A DNA stretch of 64,000 nucleotides, from contig NZ_SIHJ01000003.1 in NCBI RefSeq assembly GCF_007859765.1, forward strand, positions 124,001 to 188,000, given 5' to 3'. The notes below the pieces were generated by a model. The model had not been told where the DNA came from and searched no databases. It saw only the letters and a list, made by a program, of their open reading frames with translations. The position numbers and the translations under genes were made by a program. This DNA comes from Posidoniimonas corsicana (GTDB lineage Bacteria; Planctomycetota; Planctomycetia; Pirellulales; Lacipirellulaceae). Positions 21,290-30,151 of the stretch are shown piece by piece; the first letter of the stretch is position 1, and each line of letters begins with the position of its first letter.

Positions 21290-24259
21290 CTAGTCGGACT
21301 CAAACGGGTTCAAAGTGACGGATTCGATCAACTGCGGCAGTTCATCAGGGCGATCCGTTACTCTGCGGTTGTCGAGCACGACAAACGAATCCTTTATCGC
21401 TGCCGTTGGCGATTGACAGACGACCGGCGGCTTCGCGTCGAGCAACAGCAGAAGTGAAGAGACATGCTGTACGCCTGGACTCGGATCGTCGATGACTGGA
21501 ATCGAACCGTGATCACTTCCGTCTTCTCGCGATTGAGGGATCAGCGTTGCGAAGCTGGCATCGAGCGCCGCTAGTCCCAATGCTGGGTTCTCTGAACGAC
21601 GAACATCTGTGGGCGACTGAGGGACGGCGAACTCGAATCCGTAGTGGCTTCGCCACACTAGGTAGTCCTCCGCAGTGACTAGCCCGTCGCCGTCCCCATC
21701 TGCGCCAGCGAGTGGGTGAGGTGTAACCGATCCCAGCGAATCGCGCCACACCGAGTAATCTGCTGCATCAACAGTCCCGTCACGGTTATAATCACCGGGC
21801 GCGGTGTCGGGCGTTGCTTGGGATTCATAGGCTCCCATGTCCATTCGATCCCCCGCGATTCGGGCGAATGGCCCCAGACGTTGATCAAAGTCTGTTGCAG
21901 GGTACGCGGGACCAGCCGCGTCAATCGCTAGGCTGCCTGGTAGCAGCGCGTGAGTTTGCGTGTGGCCACCGTTGTTAGCCAATGGCGCGAGCATGGCATC
22001 GACGTCAAGGATATTACCAGTCCCAGGCACGGAGTCGATGTCGGACCCAGTTGAGTCGCCTATCAGACTAAACTGCACCCGATAACGTCGATCATTGAGC
22101 ACGCCGTTGAAGAAGTCGTGCGACAGGCTGGCGTTTGCGGCACGGTTTCCAGCAACGATGGAGTTCTCGATCGTAACGCCAGAAAGAAAGCGCGTCCCAG
22201 CAACATGGAGACCACCGCCCATTGCATCTGCGCCGCCCGACGTGTTGCCCGTCACTGTGCTTTCTCGGACAATCATAGCGCCTGTTTCAGTAAACGCCCC
22301 ACCGCCCGATGCACCCACCCCATGAGTAGAGTTGCTGCTCACGGTGCTGGCCTTCAGCCGAACGCTGCCAGAGTGTGCTGCTGCGGCGCCACCGAATGCG
22401 CCCTCCCCAAGCGTGTAGTTGCTACTCAGGGTGCTCGCCGTCGCGTCAAGTGCACCGCTATCAATCAGCACCCCTCCGCCAGGGGACCTGTGCCCTCTAG
22501 TATGGTTTCCGTGTAGCGTCGATCTGGTCACAAACACATCGCCGGAGTGCGATCCAATGCCTCCCCCACCTGATTCGTCGCCAAGAGTAAAGTTACCGAT
22601 CAGAGAACTACCAGAAACGGTCACGTCGTCCTGTTTGTTGTATACTCCACCGCCGGGTGATCCCGTTCCTTCGGTATAGTTGCCGCGAACCATGCTGCCG
22701 ACTATGTCTAGCGTTGCGAATAACAGCGATACGGCCCCTCCCCAAGCACCTGCACCTCTTGTGTAGTTTCCATCGATACCGCTGTTGACCAGGGCAGCTG
22801 ATCCGCCATCTAACGCAACTGCTCCTCCGTACGCCATCTCACCCTCAGTGTAGTTTCCCTCCATATCGCTGCCGTCGACCTGAAGTTCACCCCCTAGATC
22901 GACGAAGATCGCACCGCCTGACGAACGCCAGCCTTTCGTGAAGTTCGCGTGTAGAGTGCTTTGGCCGCTAATCTGAACTCGTCCTCTCCGCATACCAATC
23001 GCACCACCGGTCGCCTCGCGCCCCTCAGTTGAGTTCCCATAGAACTCGCTTCGATCCAAGTAAATGGAGCCATTCCATGTGGACACTGCGCCGCCAGTGG
23101 CGAGATCTCCTTTCGTATGGTTCAGTTCGACCACGCTACCCGAGATCACGACGTCCCCATCCTGGCAAAAGATGGCGCCTCCGTGAGCTGACCTGCCTTC
23201 GGTAGAGTTGTTTGCGAGATCGCTATCGGCGATAGTGACAGCTCCCGTCTCTGTGAATATCGCACCACCTCGACTGCCACTACCGAGGGTGTAGTTGCCT
23301 GATATCGTGCTACCGGCGATCTCAATCGAGCCGGATCCCGTGGCTACCCCACCTCCATTAATCGCTTCTCCGGTTGTGTAGTTGCCGCTAACGTTACTGT
23401 CTGTAATCAATACGTGACCGGTGCGGCAGAACACACCGCCGCCAACTCCATACTGAGTGGCTGACGTATAGTTATCGATGATGCTGCTTCCACTAATAAC
23501 CACATCGCCAGTTTCTGTGGCGACGGCACCGCCAGACGCGAAACGGTGTCCATCGACGTGATTGGAACTAATCTCGCTACTTTGAATAGAGATGTCGCCA
23601 CTGAATGTAAGGATCGCACCGCCACTCGAGCGATAAGATGTCGTGTAGTTCCCACTAAGAGTAGATTCAGACAGGTGCACATTGCCCATCGGCGCGAAAA
23701 CGGCGCCGCCACCGGAATTTCCTCCCAGGGTGTGATTGCCGACCAGGACACTATGAGTCAATCTCAACGTTCCATCCGAAGCGAATCGAATCGCACCCCC
23801 TGCGAACTCGGCGTCTGCCCCGCTTCCTAGGACGCTATCGCCAGACGTCGCCCCATTAACAAGTTCAAGGCTGTCGAGAAATAGGTCGCCTGATGTTGCC
23901 TTGTAGTTGAGTATCCGAGACGAGAACTGCGCATCAACTACGGGCTTGTCATCGAGCTTTGACGCGTCGATCGTTAGCCCTTCGGTGACTTCTAGCTCGG
24001 CGCCGTCAAGTCTGATGCGAGCGCCGGCGAGCGATTCGTCGAATGTGATCTCATCAGGGCCTGACGACGCATTCGCGTCAAAGATCGCTTGGCGCAAGCT
24101 GCCCGGCAGTTCCCCCGCCGCTGTGACTGGCCCGTCCAATACGTTTGTCACGACGAACGACGCCAGTACCTGCCGACTCTCCAGCCGCTCAAACTGGAGT
24201 TTGCAACCACGAGAGAGGCGGAGTTTGGTATGGGGAATCCGGCGACGGTTGCGAAACAT
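21290..24259 (-). CDS. Large secreted beta-helix repeat protein with LEPR-XLL-type N-terminus and dockerin loops
   Basis: A 989-residue surface or exported protein. The N-terminus holds LQFERLESRQVLASF, the planctomycete LEPR-XLL-type signal region. About residues 155-720 consist of nineteen consecutive repeats of 29 residues, each of the form xGGAIxxxxGxVxIxxSxIxGNYTxGxxx. This is the periodicity of a right-handed parallel beta-helix, as in polymorphic outer-membrane or pectin-lyase-like proteins. Asn-x-Thr occurs at the same position in 16 repeats. A closing section includes IDAAGPAYPATDFDQRLGPF and MDMGAYES, usual at the end of such helices. Dockerin-like loops follow (GDYNRDGTVDAADYSVWRDS and GADGDGDGLVTAEDYLVWRS) and an unusual 90-residue tail without PEP-CTERM helix. 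Base composition is far less GC-rich than in neighbouring genes. Confidence 0.88.
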   Translation of the reverse strand: MFRNRRRIPHTKLRLSRGCKLQFERLESRQVLASFVVTNVLDGPVTAAGELPGSLRQAIFDANASSGPDEITFDESLAGARIRLDGAELEVTEGLTIDASKLDDKPVVDAQFSSRILNYKATSGDLFLDSLELVNGATSGDSVLGSGADAEFAGGAIRFASDGTLRLTHSVLVGNHTLGGNSGGGAVFAPMGNVHLSESTLSGNYTTSYRSSGGAILTFSGDISIQSSEISSNHVDGHRFASGGAVATETGDVVISGSSIIDNYTSATQYGVGGGVFCRTGHVLITDSNVSGNYTTGEAINGGGVATGSGSIEIAGSTISGNYTLGSGSRGGAIFTETGAVTIADSDLANNSTEGRSAHGGAIFCQDGDVVISGSVVELNHTKGDLATGGAVSTWNGSIYLDRSEFYGNSTEGREATGGAIGMRRGRVQISGQSTLHANFTKGWRSSGGAIFVDLGGELQVDGSDMEGNYTEGEMAYGGAVALDGGSAALVNSGIDGNYTRGAGAWGGAVSLLFATLDIVGSMVRGNYTEGTGSPGGGVYNKQDDVTVSGSSLIGNFTLGDESGGGGIGSHSGDVFVTRSTLHGNHTRGHRSPGGGVLIDSGALDATASTLSSNYTLGEGAFGGAAAAHSGSVRLKASTVSSNSTHGVGASGGGAFTETGAMIVRESTVTGNTSGGADAMGGGLHVAGTRFLSGVTIENSIVAGNRAANASLSHDFFNGVLNDRRYRVQFSLIGDSTGSDIDSVPGTGNILDVDAMLAPLANNGGHTQTHALLPGSLAIDAAGPAYPATDFDQRLGPFARIAGDRMDMGAYESQATPDTAPGDYNRDGTVDAADYSVWRDSLGSVTPHPLAGADGDGDGLVTAEDYLVWRSHYGFEFAVPQSPTDVRRSENPALGLAALDASFATLIPQSREDGSDHGSIPVIDDPSPGVQHVSSLLLLLDAKPPVVCQSPTAAIKDSFVVLDNRRVTDRPDELPQLIESVTLNPFESD

Positions 24260-24660
24260 TCAACCCATCAAACTAGTGGGATCGATCAGGGCTAAGTAGT
24301 CTGTCCCTGGAGTGGGGCGACATCGAAAGCAGTAGCCGTGTGGTTTCCGCGGAGCTATTTGCCACGATTCTCAATCGTTTGGAGGCAGTTTAGCTGCTAG
24401 CGTGAGTCGGTCGAGCCGCGCCCACAGGCCTCTCCGTAGTGTAGTTCTAGGTGCCTTGTCAAGCAAACACGGTATGCATCATCCGCTATACGTAGTTGCA
24501 TGTGGTGCTCTACCGGCCAAGAGCCGATTCCGGTTGCGAAGCCCTAGTCGGCGAGCAAGTGTTCCGTGGAGGTGGAGGTAAAACGGAGCGACGCGATCCT
24601 CGCAGCTTCAAAAAAGGCACGGAGTTCCGATTCATCATGCTGCGCCGCGGCTCCCCCACA
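24260..24660. other. Intergenic region with a small hairpin
   Basis: Presumably holds the promoter of the beta-helix gene (minus strand). A 6-bp hairpin ACGATT-CTC-AATCGT lies at 24364-24378. No gene is supported. Confidence 0.5.
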
Positions 24661-25902
24661 CTACTGCACCCGCAGCTGCCCCACGCCGAGCCACCGCGCG
24701 TACGCGTTGACCAGCTGCGCCGGCTCGGCCTGGTACGACTCGTGGAGCGACGCCTCCCAGTCGAGGCCGGCCTTCATCCCCTCGATAAATCCCACGTACG
24801 CGTCCGGGTTGGTCTGGATCATGAACCGCGCCAGGCTGGACGCCACGCCGTAGTCGTCGAACTCGATCGCGCCCGGGCCGAAGAACGACCGCCGGATCGT
24901 GGGGTCCTGCTTGAGCCGCGCCAGCAGCCGCTCCTCCCGCCGCTTGACCGACTGGCTCTGCGGGACCATCAGCGCGCCGATGTAGTCGGCCATGCCCTCG
25001 TTGACCCAGCTCGGGAGCGGCTGCATGGTCTTGTAGCGGTGGATGAACCCGTGGCTGGTCTCGTGCACCAGCATGGCGGCGAACTCGTGCGGCTCCTGGC
25101 CGCGGTAGCAGGTGATCGCGACCTCGCCGCTGGACGACTGGTGGCACAGGCCGTACGTGCCGGGCTGCGGGTCGTGCTGGAAGAACCGCCGCTCGAACGC
25201 GGCGAACTGCTCCTGCTGCAGGAACGCGTAGACCGGCGCCTTGCCCAGCCACACCCGCTCGCCGCGGGGCAGGTTGTAGGTGTCGGTCATCCAGTCGTGC
25301 ATCTGGTCGAGCCGCTTGATGAACGGGGCGACCTCGTCCGGCGGGATGTTGGAGTAGAAGAGGAACCGGCCGGTCTCGTACAGCCGGAGCGCGGGGAGCA
25401 GCCGCTGGGCCTCGGCGCCGGTCTGTTTGTAGCGGGCGATGGCGGCCTCGTGCTCGGCTTCGGACACCTCGGGCCAGGCGCGGACGTTGTTGGCGGCCAG
25501 CTTGGCGAGCCACTTCCGCCGCGCCGCGGCGGCCTGCTTCGCGTCGGCCTCCTGGGCGGCGGCGCGGCGCTCCTCGCGGGTGCGCTTGCGGTCGGGGGTC
25601 GGCTGCTCGTCCGCGCCGGCGTCCGCCATGCCGGGGTTCACGTAGAGGGCCGCGCCGTCGCTGGCGATCTGGCGGATGTCGGCCAGGTCGATCGTGCGCA
25701 GCCGCCCGGCCGCGAGCCGGAGCCGCACCTTGCTGACGTCGTCGCCATCGCCAACCACGCGCAGCAGCGTGGCGCCCTCGTAGCACACGCCGGAGCCGAG
25801 CGTCACGTCGACCGGCGTGTCGACCGCGCCGCGCAGCGCGTCCGACGCCGCGGCGGGGCCCACGAGCGCGAGGGCGATCAGGATGACGGAGAGAGAACGC
25901 AT
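24661..25902 (-). CDS. Secreted zinc metallopeptidase of the gluzincin (peptidase MA/DUF1570-like) type
   Basis: A 413-residue exported protein with a signal peptide (MRSLSVILIALALVGPAAA). An N-terminal beta region (about 25-95) is followed by a charged coiled segment rich in Arg, Glu and Ala (about 100-140). The peptidase domain has HETSHGFIH, an HExxH zinc motif, and about twenty residues later LPSWVNEGMADYIG, whose Glu is the third zinc ligand in gluzincins. This is the plan of peptidase MA-like and DUF1570 proteins, common in planctomycetes. It should hydrolyse peptides outside the cytoplasm; the substrate is unknown. It lies 21 bases downstream of the SRPBCC gene on the same strand, so they are likely co-transcribed. 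Confidence 0.85.
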   Translation of the reverse strand: MRSLSVILIALALVGPAAASDALRGAVDTPVDVTLGSGVCYEGATLLRVVGDGDDVSKVRLRLAAGRLRTIDLADIRQIASDGAALYVNPGMADAGADEQPTPDRKRTREERRAAAQEADAKQAAAARRKWLAKLAANNVRAWPEVSEAEHEAAIARYKQTGAEAQRLLPALRLYETGRFLFYSNIPPDEVAPFIKRLDQMHDWMTDTYNLPRGERVWLGKAPVYAFLQQEQFAAFERRFFQHDPQPGTYGLCHQSSSGEVAITCYRGQEPHEFAAMLVHETSHGFIHRYKTMQPLPSWVNEGMADYIGALMVPQSQSVKRREERLLARLKQDPTIRRSFFGPGAIEFDDYGVASSLARFMIQTNPDAYVGFIEGMKAGLDWEASLHESYQAEPAQLVNAYARWLGVGQLRVQ

Positions 25903-25923
25903 GCTGCCAGGAGGGTTGAGGGG

Positions 25924-26376
25924 TCAGCCGGCCCGCGATTCGGCGGCCTGCTTCAGGTCGGCCAGGTCCTGCCGCATCGCCTTCTCGGCCGAGCCGATCA
26001 TCATGCCGCTGAGCGGCGACATCAGCTTGGCGAACATGGAAACCGGTCGGTACTCGAGGTCGAGCGTGACAAGGGTCCCGCCGTCGCTGGGTTGGAACGA
26101 GAAGCGGCATTCGAACGCGGCGCCGCAGGACTCGCTGGCGATCGTGTAGCCGTGGGGCGGGTCGAACGCCGCGACCTCGAGCTCCTCGGTCGCCGAGCGG
26201 CCGAACATGGTGCGGGTCTCCTTCCACCGCGTGCCCACGCCGACCGGGCCGGGCGTGAGCATCTCGATCCGCTCGATCCCGCTGATGTGCTCCGCCGCCC
26301 GCGGCAGGTCCGAAGCGACGGCGAACACCACGTCGGGCGGCGCGGCGACCTGTTCGTTGAGGGTGAGGCGTCCCAT
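25924..26376 (-). CDS. SRPBCC (START/polyketide-cyclase-like) protein
   Basis: A 150-residue protein of the SRPBCC superfamily, a helix-grip fold with a hydrophobic pocket. The start LNEQVAAPPDVVFAVASDL is the typical first strand and helix, GVGTRWKETRTMFGRSATEEL the middle strands, and the last 35 residues the long closing helix (LMSPLSGMMIGSAEKAMRQD). Such proteins bind lipids or other small hydrophobic ligands, often as membrane-lipid or polyketide factors; which ligand is not visible. Cytosolic, no signal peptide. Confidence 0.85.
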   Translation of the reverse strand: MGRLTLNEQVAAPPDVVFAVASDLPRAAEHISGIERIEMLTPGPVGVGTRWKETRTMFGRSATEELEVAAFDPPHGYTIASESCGAAFECRFSFQPSDGGTLVTLDLEYRPVSMFAKLMSPLSGMMIGSAEKAMRQDLADLKQAAESRAG

Positions 26377-26427
26377 GGGGTGGGGCTCCGGGGGGCTCGG
26401 CGGCGAGAGGCGCCCATTGTAGACAGA

Positions 26428-27042
26428 CTATGGTGTCGACGGGGGGAACATCGACATGCGACTCATTTGGCGCCCGCGCCGTTGAACGCGGCCGCAAAAC
26501 GCCACCGAAGCGATTAGCCACGCTGCGGCGGGTTCGGGAACAGCTGATGCAAGCGGAGCGTCGCGCAGCACCACACCGATTCCAGCAGATTCGGAGCTGT
26601 CGTAGATCGACTCTCCAGCGCCGATGCCCTGCGCGTCCGTGAAGCGGTTGGAAAAGCTGAGCGTGGTCTCGTCGTTGGCGGTCGACCAGGTCAGCGTTGC
26701 CGGGAGTCCGAAGCTCTTGACTGGCATCGATATCGATTGCGCCGACAAGGTTAGTCCCGGGTCGCCGTTGAGGGCAAGCGACACTGTCGAGTTGGCCGGG
26801 GTGAGTGTCTCCTCCCCAACGCCGTCGACCGCCGAGGGAGTCCTAACCGTGATGGACCACGATTCAATGAAACTGACGGATGTCTGCAGACCAAGGGAGC
26901 CGTCGGTAGTGACCGTGCCCGAAAACCCGAACGAGGATCCTTCAAAGTAGGGCGACTCGTTCAGGCGGTAGACCATGCCCGCCTCTGCCGGGCAGCACAG
27001 GAGCAGCGTCACGGGCGCTAGCATCAGGCGTGATGCGGTCAC
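26428..27042 (-). CDS. PEP-CTERM-type secreted protein
   Basis: A 204-residue protein from GTG at 27042, chosen because a signal peptide follows at once (ASRLMLAPVTLLLCCPAEAG); an ATG at 27102 would add 20 residues. The mature part is rich in Ser, Thr and beta strands, with no enzyme motif. Near the end VPEPAAAWLIASVAFCGRVQ plus RRGR gives the PEP motif, a hydrophobic helix and basic residues, the signal thought to be processed by an exosortase. About 15 more residues follow the basic cluster, slightly more than usual. Unlike most secreted proteins of this window it has no dockerin loops. Confidence 0.72.
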   Translation of the reverse strand: MTASRLMLAPVTLLLCCPAEAGMVYRLNESPYFEGSSFGFSGTVTTDGSLGLQTSVSFIESWSITVRTPSAVDGVGEETLTPANSTVSLALNGDPGLTLSAQSISMPVKSFGLPATLTWSTANDETTLSFSNRFTDAQGIGAGESIYDSSESAGIGVVLRDAPLASAVPEPAAAWLIASVAFCGRVQRRGRQMSRMSMFPPSTP

Positions 27043-27136
27043 GGTTGATCCTCGATTTGCGATGAGCGTGCACGGTGCATTGTCACACCGGGCGCGCCGC
27101 ATTGCAAACGTGACTCGCCAAGAACGCCGGACCGCG

Positions 27137-28480
27137 CTACGCTGGCGCCGCCGTGGGGGACGCGTTGCTAAGCGGCAGCTTCACCTCCACCACCGTGCCG
27201 TGCCCCGCTTCGGAGTCGATCACCATGCCGCCGCCGACACGCTCCACCACGCTGCGGGCGAGGAACAGGCCCAGGCCCATGCCCTTGCCGGGGTCCTTGG
27301 TGGTGAAGAACGGCTCGCCGGCGCGGGCCAGCACCTCCGGCGGCATGCCGGGGCCGCTGTCGCGGATGGCGATGCCGAGCGTGCCGTGCGCGTACACCTC
27401 GATCTCGACCTCGCCGCCCGGGCGGGAGTCGAGCGCGTTCTGCACCAACGCCCGCAGCGCCTGCGACAGCGCGGTGCGGGGCGCCATCACGCGGGCTTGC
27501 TCGGCGCCGTTGGCGTAGTCGATGTCGATCAGCACCGGCTCGGTGAGCTCGTCAACGACTTCCTGGAGCAGCTCCCCAGCGGTGAAGGTTTCCGGCGCCT
27601 CGCCGGCGGCGCGGCCCGACGCGGTGGACATGCGGTCGAGGATCGCGCGGCAGCGGTCCAGCTCGCTGCGGATCAGCTTGATGTCGGTCGCGACCTCCGC
27701 GGAGACGTCCAGCTCGTTCAGCTCGTGCTCCAGCTCCTTGGCCACGACGGCGATCGTGGAGAGCGGCGTGGCCAGCTCGTGCGCGGCGCCGGCCGCCAGG
27801 GTGCCGAGCGCCTCGAGCTTCTCGCTCCGGGCGCGCAGCTCCTCGGCGCGGGAGCGGGCCTCCTGGTTGCGGCGGAGCTCGCGGGTGAGCCACGTGGTGA
27901 ACGACACGATCACCGAGCCGCACGCGGCGAAGGCGATCAGCGTGCCGCCGCCGACGATCGGGATGGCGCCCAGCTCGCGGAAGCTCATCAGGCGGTTCGC
28001 GTGGCGGAGCTCCTCGATCGGCGTGTGCGTGTACGAGATCGTGGCGAAGGCGGCCGTGGCCATGCCGACCAGCAGCCACGCCCAGCGGGCGGGCAGCAGG
28101 ATGCCCGCCAGCGCCAGGTTGACGAAGTAGAAGATGGCGAACGGGTTGGTCGGCCCGCCGGTCAGCTCGAGCATGACCGTTAGCACGAACAGGTCGAGCA
28201 CCATCAGCCCACCCAGGAGCGCGTGCCACTCGTAGGGGCGGACCACCTCGGCGGTGGCGCGGCGCCGGATCCACACGGCGAACGCCGCGTTGGTGCCGGC
28301 CGTAACGCCCGCCATGGTGAGCAGCGGCCAGAACGGGATCGCCACGCCCAGCGGGCCGGCGACAATCAGGATGGTGGCCAGCTGCCCGGCGACCGCGACC
28401 CAGCGGAGCTTGGCCAGCCAGGCGGCGTTGATGGCCAACCGCTGGGCGTCGGAGTGCGTGGGGTCGGCGGCCTGGTTCAC
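27137..28480 (-). CDS. RegB/PrrB-like membrane sensor histidine kinase
   Basis: A 447-residue kinase. About six hydrophobic helices fill residues 15-200, and the conserved quinone-binding motif of RegB appears as GGPTNPF (about 108-114). The dimerisation box is LAAGAAHELATPLSTI with phospho-acceptor His at about 234, as in RegB. The ATPase domain has QNALDS, RDSGPGMP and TTKDPGKGMGLGLFL. RegB senses the ubiquinone pool or redox state and phosphorylates RegA. No RegA-type partner gene lies within the window. The GTG at 28480 is preferred to an in-frame TTG at 28504, which directly abuts the upstream terminator's T tract. Confidence 0.88.
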   Translation of the reverse strand: MNQAADPTHSDAQRLAINAAWLAKLRWVAVAGQLATILIVAGPLGVAIPFWPLLTMAGVTAGTNAAFAVWIRRRATAEVVRPYEWHALLGGLMVLDLFVLTVMLELTGGPTNPFAIFYFVNLALAGILLPARWAWLLVGMATAAFATISYTHTPIEELRHANRLMSFRELGAIPIVGGGTLIAFAACGSVIVSFTTWLTRELRRNQEARSRAEELRARSEKLEALGTLAAGAAHELATPLSTIAVVAKELEHELNELDVSAEVATDIKLIRSELDRCRAILDRMSTASGRAAGEAPETFTAGELLQEVVDELTEPVLIDIDYANGAEQARVMAPRTALSQALRALVQNALDSRPGGEVEIEVYAHGTLGIAIRDSGPGMPPEVLARAGEPFFTTKDPGKGMGLGLFLARSVVERVGGGMVIDSEAGHGTVVEVKLPLSNASPTAAPA

Positions 28481-28500
28481 GTGGGTTGTTCGCTGGGCAA

Positions 28501-28533
28501 ACAAAACAGCCCCCCGGACAGGTCCGGGGGGCT
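28501..28533 (-). terminator. Rho-independent terminator of the DUF1080 gene
   Basis: On the minus strand a 12-bp stem (AGCCCCCCGGAC with GTCCGGGGGGCT, two-base loop) is followed by GTTTTGTTT. It lies 23 bases after the DUF1080 stop and 20 bases before the RegB-like start, isolating the two genes. Confidence 0.9.
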
Positions 28534-28555
28534 GGGAGATGACAGAAGCGCAAGC

Positions 28556-29200
28556 CTAGTCGAGCGGCTTGATCAGCACCTTGCGGTAGTGGATCTCGCT
28601 GCCGGGGTCGTGCCCCTGCAGGGCGATGGTGCCGTGCGAGATCTTGCGGCCCGAACGGTCGTCCGGCGCCTTGTGGTCGTCGGGCTCGGTGTAGTCGCAG
28701 GTCACCTTGCCGTTGACCTTCACCACCACGTGCTTGCCCTTAACGATCACCTCCTGGGTGTACCACTCGTTGTCCTTCACCGGCGACTTGTCCATGACGT
28801 CCTTCACCGCGTACAGGCCGCCGGTCTTGCGGGGGTCGCCGTGGGTCTGGTTCACCTGCACCTCGTAGCCCTTGTTGGGCCAGCCCTCTTCCTGGTACTC
28901 GGTGTGGAAGTACATGCCGCTGTTGGCGTTGGGCTTGGTGAGGATCTCGCACTTCCAGTGGAAGTCCTTGAAGTCGGCGTTGTTCACCTTGCCCGCGTAG
29001 AACGCGTGGGCGCGGGGGCCCTTGATGATGATCTTGCCGTCCTTAACTGAGAACGTGTCGGGGTTCTCGGAGATCTTCCAGCCGGACAGGTCCTTGCCGT
29101 TGAACAGCGAGTGCCAGCCGTCTTCTTTCTCTTCGGCGGCGGGCGCGTTGGCGGCGCACAGCAGCCCGGTCAGCAGGACGGCGCTAGCGAGGAGCTTCAT
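28556..29200 (-). CDS. DUF1080 secreted protein (3-keto-disaccharide hydrolase-type)
   Basis: A 214-residue exported protein from ATG at 29200 with a signal peptide (MKLLASAVLLTGLLCAANA). The DUF1080 concanavalin-like jelly-roll is plain: WHSLFNGKDLSGWKI, the family opening, then GKIIIKGPRAHAFY, NANSGMYFHTEYQ, YEVQVNQTH and a final IALQGHDPGSEIHYRKVLIK. Family members include 3-keto-glucoside hydrolases and many planctomycete paralogues of unknown substrate. It would act outside the cytoplasm on carbohydrates. A strong terminator follows, so it is probably transcribed alone. Confidence 0.92.
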   Translation of the reverse strand: MKLLASAVLLTGLLCAANAPAAEEKEDGWHSLFNGKDLSGWKISENPDTFSVKDGKIIIKGPRAHAFYAGKVNNADFKDFHWKCEILTKPNANSGMYFHTEYQEEGWPNKGYEVQVNQTHGDPRKTGGLYAVKDVMDKSPVKDNEWYTQEVIVKGKHVVVKVNGKVTCDYTEPDDHKAPDDRSGRKISHGTIALQGHDPGSEIHYRKVLIKPLD

Positions 29201-29370
29201 GGGTTGGTTTCCCTTGGGACATGCGCGACCCTCCAGGACGAGCGGCGCGGATGGTTTGCGGCGGCCAGTGGCCGTCAGGAGCTCTGCAGAATAAGTGGTG
29301 CGCGGGCGCAATTCAACTTTCGCCGCCGGGATGCGTTCGCCGACGGAAAGCCGGGGCCCGCGCAGAAAAG

Positions 29371-29399
29371 AAGCCGCCCCCCGCGTGGGAGGGCGGCTT
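29371..29399 (-). terminator. Rho-independent terminator of the cold-shock gene
   Basis: On the minus strand AAGCCGCCC (29399-29391) pairs with GGGCGGCTT (29379-29371) around an 11-base loop, followed by CTTTTCT. It lies about 80 bases past the cold-shock stop. Confidence 0.85.
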
Positions 29400-29482
29400 G
29401 TGGGTTTCTCACTGATTTGTCGGCGGCGGCGCGGGCCGAAGAGGAGCGATCCGGCAGGGGCCCAGCGACTCGCCTCTCTCAA

Positions 29483-29683
29483 TCAGCCTTCAACAAGGCG
29501 GACATTCTCAGCCCGCGGACCCTTCGGGCCTTGGCCCTCGGTGTACTCGACAAGCTGACCCTCGCGGAGGTCGTCGAATTGGCACCCATCGCAAGAAGAA
29601 AGGTGGAAGAAGATGTCTCCCCGCTCTCCCTGGATGAAGCCAAAGCCCTTGTCCGTCAACTTCTTAATCGTCCCCTGCGACAC
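29483..29683 (-). CDS. Cold-shock domain protein (CspA family)
   Basis: A 66-residue single-stranded nucleic acid binding protein, acting as RNA chaperone in the cytosol. RNP1 is KGFGFIQ and RNP2 is DIFFHLSS; the end matches CSD proteins (GPKGPRAENVRLVEG). Between the motifs there is CDGCQFDDL, with two Cys not found in CspA itself. The start is GTG at 29683 with GGAGAG nine bases upstream. The upstream sequence (29684-29730) on the minus strand is strikingly T-rich, unlike the GC-rich surroundings, and could be the 5' leader through which cold-shock genes are often controlled. It is divergent from cysH. Confidence 0.93.
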   Translation of the reverse strand: MSQGTIKKLTDKGFGFIQGERGDIFFHLSSCDGCQFDDLREGQLVEYTEGQGPKGPRAENVRLVEG

Positions 29684-30151
29684 TTCGCCACTCTCCAAAA
29701 ACACGCACAACAAAACAAAAACGGGTAGGTGCGCCGTGCTACGCGCGCCAACCAGGCAAAACGTGAGTTGCGCTAGAAGTGAATTCGGCGGGCCGACCGG
29801 CGAGCTGCGCTCAGGCCAGAGACTTCGTTTCCATAACCTTCCAGCATCGTGAAAAGTAACCTTGCGGCCATCCCGGGTCAATCATCTTCTGCGTTTGTAG
29901 TCGATTTCTTTTCGCTCCCCGGACGGGTGTCCAGTGTGCGGTGGACCGCGTCTGATTGGCGGCAAGAAGCGTCGTTTTCTCCTGGTTTTTCGGGTTTTCC
30001 GAGCGAGCGGTGGGCCGCTGCGGCCCGATAGTTGACAATGCTAACCAACGCACATAGGATTCGCAGTCGGCGGATGTTTCGCCGGCGCTCCCCGCCCGCG
30101 GAATGGTCTGGTGACCACCACCGGGCGTTCCTCCCCACCGACTGCCCCGCC
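29684..30151. other. Divergent intergenic region between csp and cysH
   Basis: The left part is the T-rich leader of the cold-shock gene as read on the minus strand. The right part carries the cysH promoter described at 30032-30060. No gene is supported. Confidence 0.5.
30032..30060 (+). promoter_or_regulatory. Probable sigma-70-type promoter of cysH
   Basis: TTGACA (30032-30037) and TAGGAT (30055-30060) are spaced by 17 bases; the -35 matches consensus fully and the -10 in four of six positions. The predicted start of transcription lies some 85 bases ahead of the cysH ATG. Confidence 0.6.

Noticed and set aside
22000-24000. Regular about 87-base periodicity that at first suggested a repeat array such as CRISPR
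   Set aside because: The period is 29 codons of a coding beta-helix; units are diverged at DNA level and there are no identical short repeats with unique spacers.
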